Of a DNA stretch of 6,594 nucleotides, positions 4,983 through 6,594 are shown piece after piece. This stretch comes from an uncultured Acidimicrobiales bacterium (GTDB lineage: Bacteria; Actinomycetota; Acidimicrobiia; Acidimicrobiales; Iamiaceae), in the NCBI GenBank assembly GCA_937926025.1, contig CALANQ010000176.1:1-6594 (forward strand), written 5' to 3'. A program made the translations under genes and the position numbers. Positions within the stretch are counted from its first letter, which is position 1. Every line of letters starts with the position of its first letter. The notes beneath the pieces were generated by a model, which was not told where the DNA came from, made no database searches, and saw only the letters and a list, made by a program, of their open reading frames with translations.

Positions 4983-5693
4983 GTGCACGCGTCCACCCGT
5001 CTGCTGGTCGTCGAGGACGATGCCTCCATCGGCGAGCCGCTGGTGGAGGCGCTCGGACGGGAGGGGTTCCCGGTCACGTGGGTCACCACCGGGGCCGACG
5101 CCCTGGCTGCGCCGGGCCCGTTCGACCTGGTCCTGCTGGACCTGGGGCTGCCCGACCTGGACGGCAGCGAGGTGTGCCGGCGCCTCCGATCCGCCAGCTC
5201 GGTCCCGATCATCGTGCTCACCGCCCGCGACGACGAGGTCGAACGGGTGCTGCTGCTGGAGATGGGCGCCGACGACTACGTGCTGAAGCCCTTCGGCTTC
5301 CGGGAGCTCGTCGCCCGGATCCGGGCGGTCCGGCGCCGGTCGACCCCGCAGGCGCCGTCGCCCGGGGCGCCGCCGGTCGAGCCGGAGGGGCTCGTGGTCG
5401 ACCGCCGCAGCCGACGGGTCCGGCTGGCCGGGGCCGAGGTCGACCTCACCCCCAAGGAGTTCGACCTGCTGGCCCTGCTGGCCGACGAGCCGGGACGAGC
5501 GTTCTCCCGCGAGCAGATCCTGCACGAGGTGTGGGACGAGCACTGGTGGGGCCCCACCAAGACCCTCGACGTCCACGTGTCGTCGCTCCGCAAGAAGCTC
5601 GGCCCCGACCCGTGGATCTCCACGCTGCGCGGCGTCGGCTACCGGCTCGACCCCCCGACCGCCGGCGCCCTGACGGTGATCGGCGAGCCGTGA
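4983..5693 (+). CDS. OmpR/PhoB-family response regulator
   Basis: A 236-residue protein. The receiver domain (about 5-118) has the acidic pair Asp12-Asp13, the phospho-acceptor Asp53 in LLDLGLPDLDG, the switch Thr80 and Lys102 in LKPF, so all phosphotransfer residues are intact. A Pro/Ala-rich linker (119-136) joins it to a winged-helix DNA-binding domain (about 137-226) with LTPKEFDLLALLA, a recognition-helix region (KTLDVHVSSLRKKL) and the terminal GVGYRL hairpin. It acts in the cytosol as a phosphorylation-controlled transcription factor. The kinase gene overlaps its stop codon by 4 bp (GTGA), so the two are translationally coupled and almost certainly partners. The target genes and signal cannot be read from the sequence. 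The start is GTG with a leaderless-type -10 just upstream. Confidence 0.96.
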   Translation: MHASTRLLVVEDDASIGEPLVEALGREGFPVTWVTTGADALAAPGPFDLVLLDLGLPDLDGSEVCRRLRSASSVPIIVLTARDDEVERVLLLEMGADDYVLKPFGFRELVARIRAVRRRSTPQAPSPGAPPVEPEGLVVDRRSRRVRLAGAEVDLTPKEFDLLALLADEPGRAFSREQILHEVWDEHWWGPTKTLDVHVSSLRKKLGPDPWISTLRGVGYRLDPPTAGALTVIGEP

Positions 5694-6594
5694 CCCGCCG
5701 GCTCCTGCTGACCTACCTGACGATCACCGCCTTCACCCTGGTGGTCGTGGTGGTGCCGCTGGGGCTGACCTTCAGCAGCCGGGAGCGCACGCAGCTGCGC
5801 TTCGACGTGGAGCGCGACGCCCAGGCGGTGGCGTCGCTGGTGGAGGACGACCTGGAGAACGGGCGCACGCCCGACCTCCGGAGCGTCTTCGCCCGCTACG
5901 ACGTGCAGGGGGCCCGCATCCTGGTGGTCGACGACCAGGGGCACTCGGTGGCCGACTCCGAGCGGTCCGACCTGGGCCGCGACTACTCGACCCGACCCGA
6001 GATCGCGGCCGCCCTCGACGGCGAGCGGGCGGTGGGGACGCGCCGCTCCGAGACGCTCGACACCAACCTGGTGTACGTGGCCATCCCCGTGGCCTCCGAC
6101 GGGGCGGTCCACGGGGCCGTGCGCATCACGCTGCCGTCGAAGGCCGTCGACCAGCGGGTCCGCGACACGTGGCTGCGCCTCGGGGCGCTGTGCGCGGTGG
6201 TGCTGGTGACGGTGGGCGGCGTCGGGCTGATCCTGGCCCGCAGCGTGACCCGGCCGATCCGGGAGGTGGAGGAGGCGGCCCGGCGCCTGGCCGACGGCGA
6301 CCTCGACGCCCGGGCCGGCGAGGTGGGCGGCCCGCCCGAGGTGGCCGCCCTCGCCCACCAGTTCGACGCCACCGCAGAGCGCCTGGCGCACCTGGTGGAG
6401 GTCCAGCGCCGGTTCGTGGGCGACGCCTCCCACCAGCTGCGCACACCGCTGACCGCGCTCCGCCTGCGACTGGAGACGATGCACCCCACCGCCGAGGACG
6501 AGCCGCGGGTCGAGGCCGCCCTGGCCGAGACGGACCGCCTAAGCCGGCTGGTGCAGGCGCTCCTGGTCATCGCCCGGGCCGACGCGGCCGAGCC
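5690..6594 (+). CDS. Sensor histidine kinase, 3'-truncated by window edge
   Basis: It starts at the GTG overlapping the response-regulator stop (5690-5693) and stays open to the window end, giving 301 visible codons. Domains: a first transmembrane helix (about 5-28), an extracytoplasmic sensor region (about 29-160) whose RILVVDDQGHSVADS and LVYVAIPV stretches resemble PDC/Cache-like sensors, a second transmembrane helix (about 162-183), a HAMP linker (about 184-236) starting RSVTRPI, and a HisKA dimerisation domain with the H-box FVGDASHQLRTPLTAL, where His248 is the phosphorylation site. The N, G1, F and G2 boxes of the ATPase domain should lie beyond the window. It should autophosphorylate on an external cue and pass the phosphate to Asp53 of its partner. 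The ligand is unknown. Confidence 0.94.
   Translation, partial: MTRRLLLTYLTITAFTLVVVVVPLGLTFSSRERTQLRFDVERDAQAVASLVEDDLENGRTPDLRSVFARYDVQGARILVVDDQGHSVADSERSDLGRDYSTRPEIAAALDGERAVGTRRSETLDTNLVYVAIPVASDGAVHGAVRITLPSKAVDQRVRDTWLRLGALCAVVLVTVGGVGLILARSVTRPIREVEEAARRLADGDLDARAGEVGGPPEVAALAHQFDATAERLAHLVEVQRRFVGDASHQLRTPLTALRLRLETMHPTAEDEPRVEAALAETDRLSRLVQALLVIARADAAE

Noticed and set aside
2959..5693. A sirtuin, kinase, zinc-ribbon and two-component cluster as a defence or signalling island
   Set aside because: The sirtuin is a stand-alone deacylase without a fused effector, the ABC1 protein is a common housekeeping-type family, the genes lie in separate transcription units, and no nuclease, ATPase or mobile-element gene is present.
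5639..6484. Long minus-strand open frame (281 codons) opposite the histidine kinase
   Set aside because: Its translation is rich in His, Arg, Gly and Ala with no domain, and it lies antisense to a clear sensor kinase with transmembrane, HAMP and H-box features. It is a GC-bias shadow.

Overview
The window is GC-rich (roughly 70% by eye) and densely packed with ordinary bacterial genes. Five of the eight genes start with GTG. TANNNT boxes 6-7 nt in front of start codons suggest leaderless transcripts, and there is an F420-dependent-reductase-like protein beside a TetR regulator and a DUF2277 protein. Together these point to a high-GC actinobacterium, possibly of the Acidimicrobiia type. The phylum is an inference from these traits; there is no rRNA or other marker to fix it.

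Layout: (1) 1-956, + strand: the 3' part of a short-chain dehydrogenase/reductase gene, followed 5 bp later by a 90-residue DUF2277 gene. (2) 959-2220: a TetR-family regulator on the minus strand, divergent from a small DUF385/Ddn-like deazaflavin-dependent reductase. The 110 bp between them holds three copies of a 15-bp inverted repeat laid over a good TTGACA promoter, a classic local repressor-target module. (3) 2210-4347: a Sir2-type NAD-dependent deacylase (minus) and an ABC1/AarF/UbiB atypical kinase (plus), diverging from a 23-bp gap in which two back-to-back -10 boxes share two bases. (4) 4360-4929, minus: a zinc-ribbon protein with a partly degenerate TFIIB-type ribbon. (5) 4983-6594, plus: an OmpR/PhoB-type response regulator and its overlapping sensor histidine kinase, which runs off the window after the H-box.

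The genes form several small transcription units rather than one pathway. The clearest functional unit is TetR, its operators and the reductase. The two-component pair is the second. All three convergent gene ends are very tight (2-bp gap, 11-bp overlap, 12-bp gap), and each carries a small GC-rich inverted repeat at or around the stop codons. Apart from the 110-bp and 53-bp divergent promoter regions there is almost no non-coding DNA, and no stretch over 300 bases lacks a gene. I found no tRNA, rRNA, CRISPR array, transposase or attachment site.

I found no convincing new multi-gene system. The items most worth a second look are the phased triple operator, the overlapping leaderless promoters, the unusual zinc-ribbon protein, and a kinase whose ExD motif reads E-L-N.
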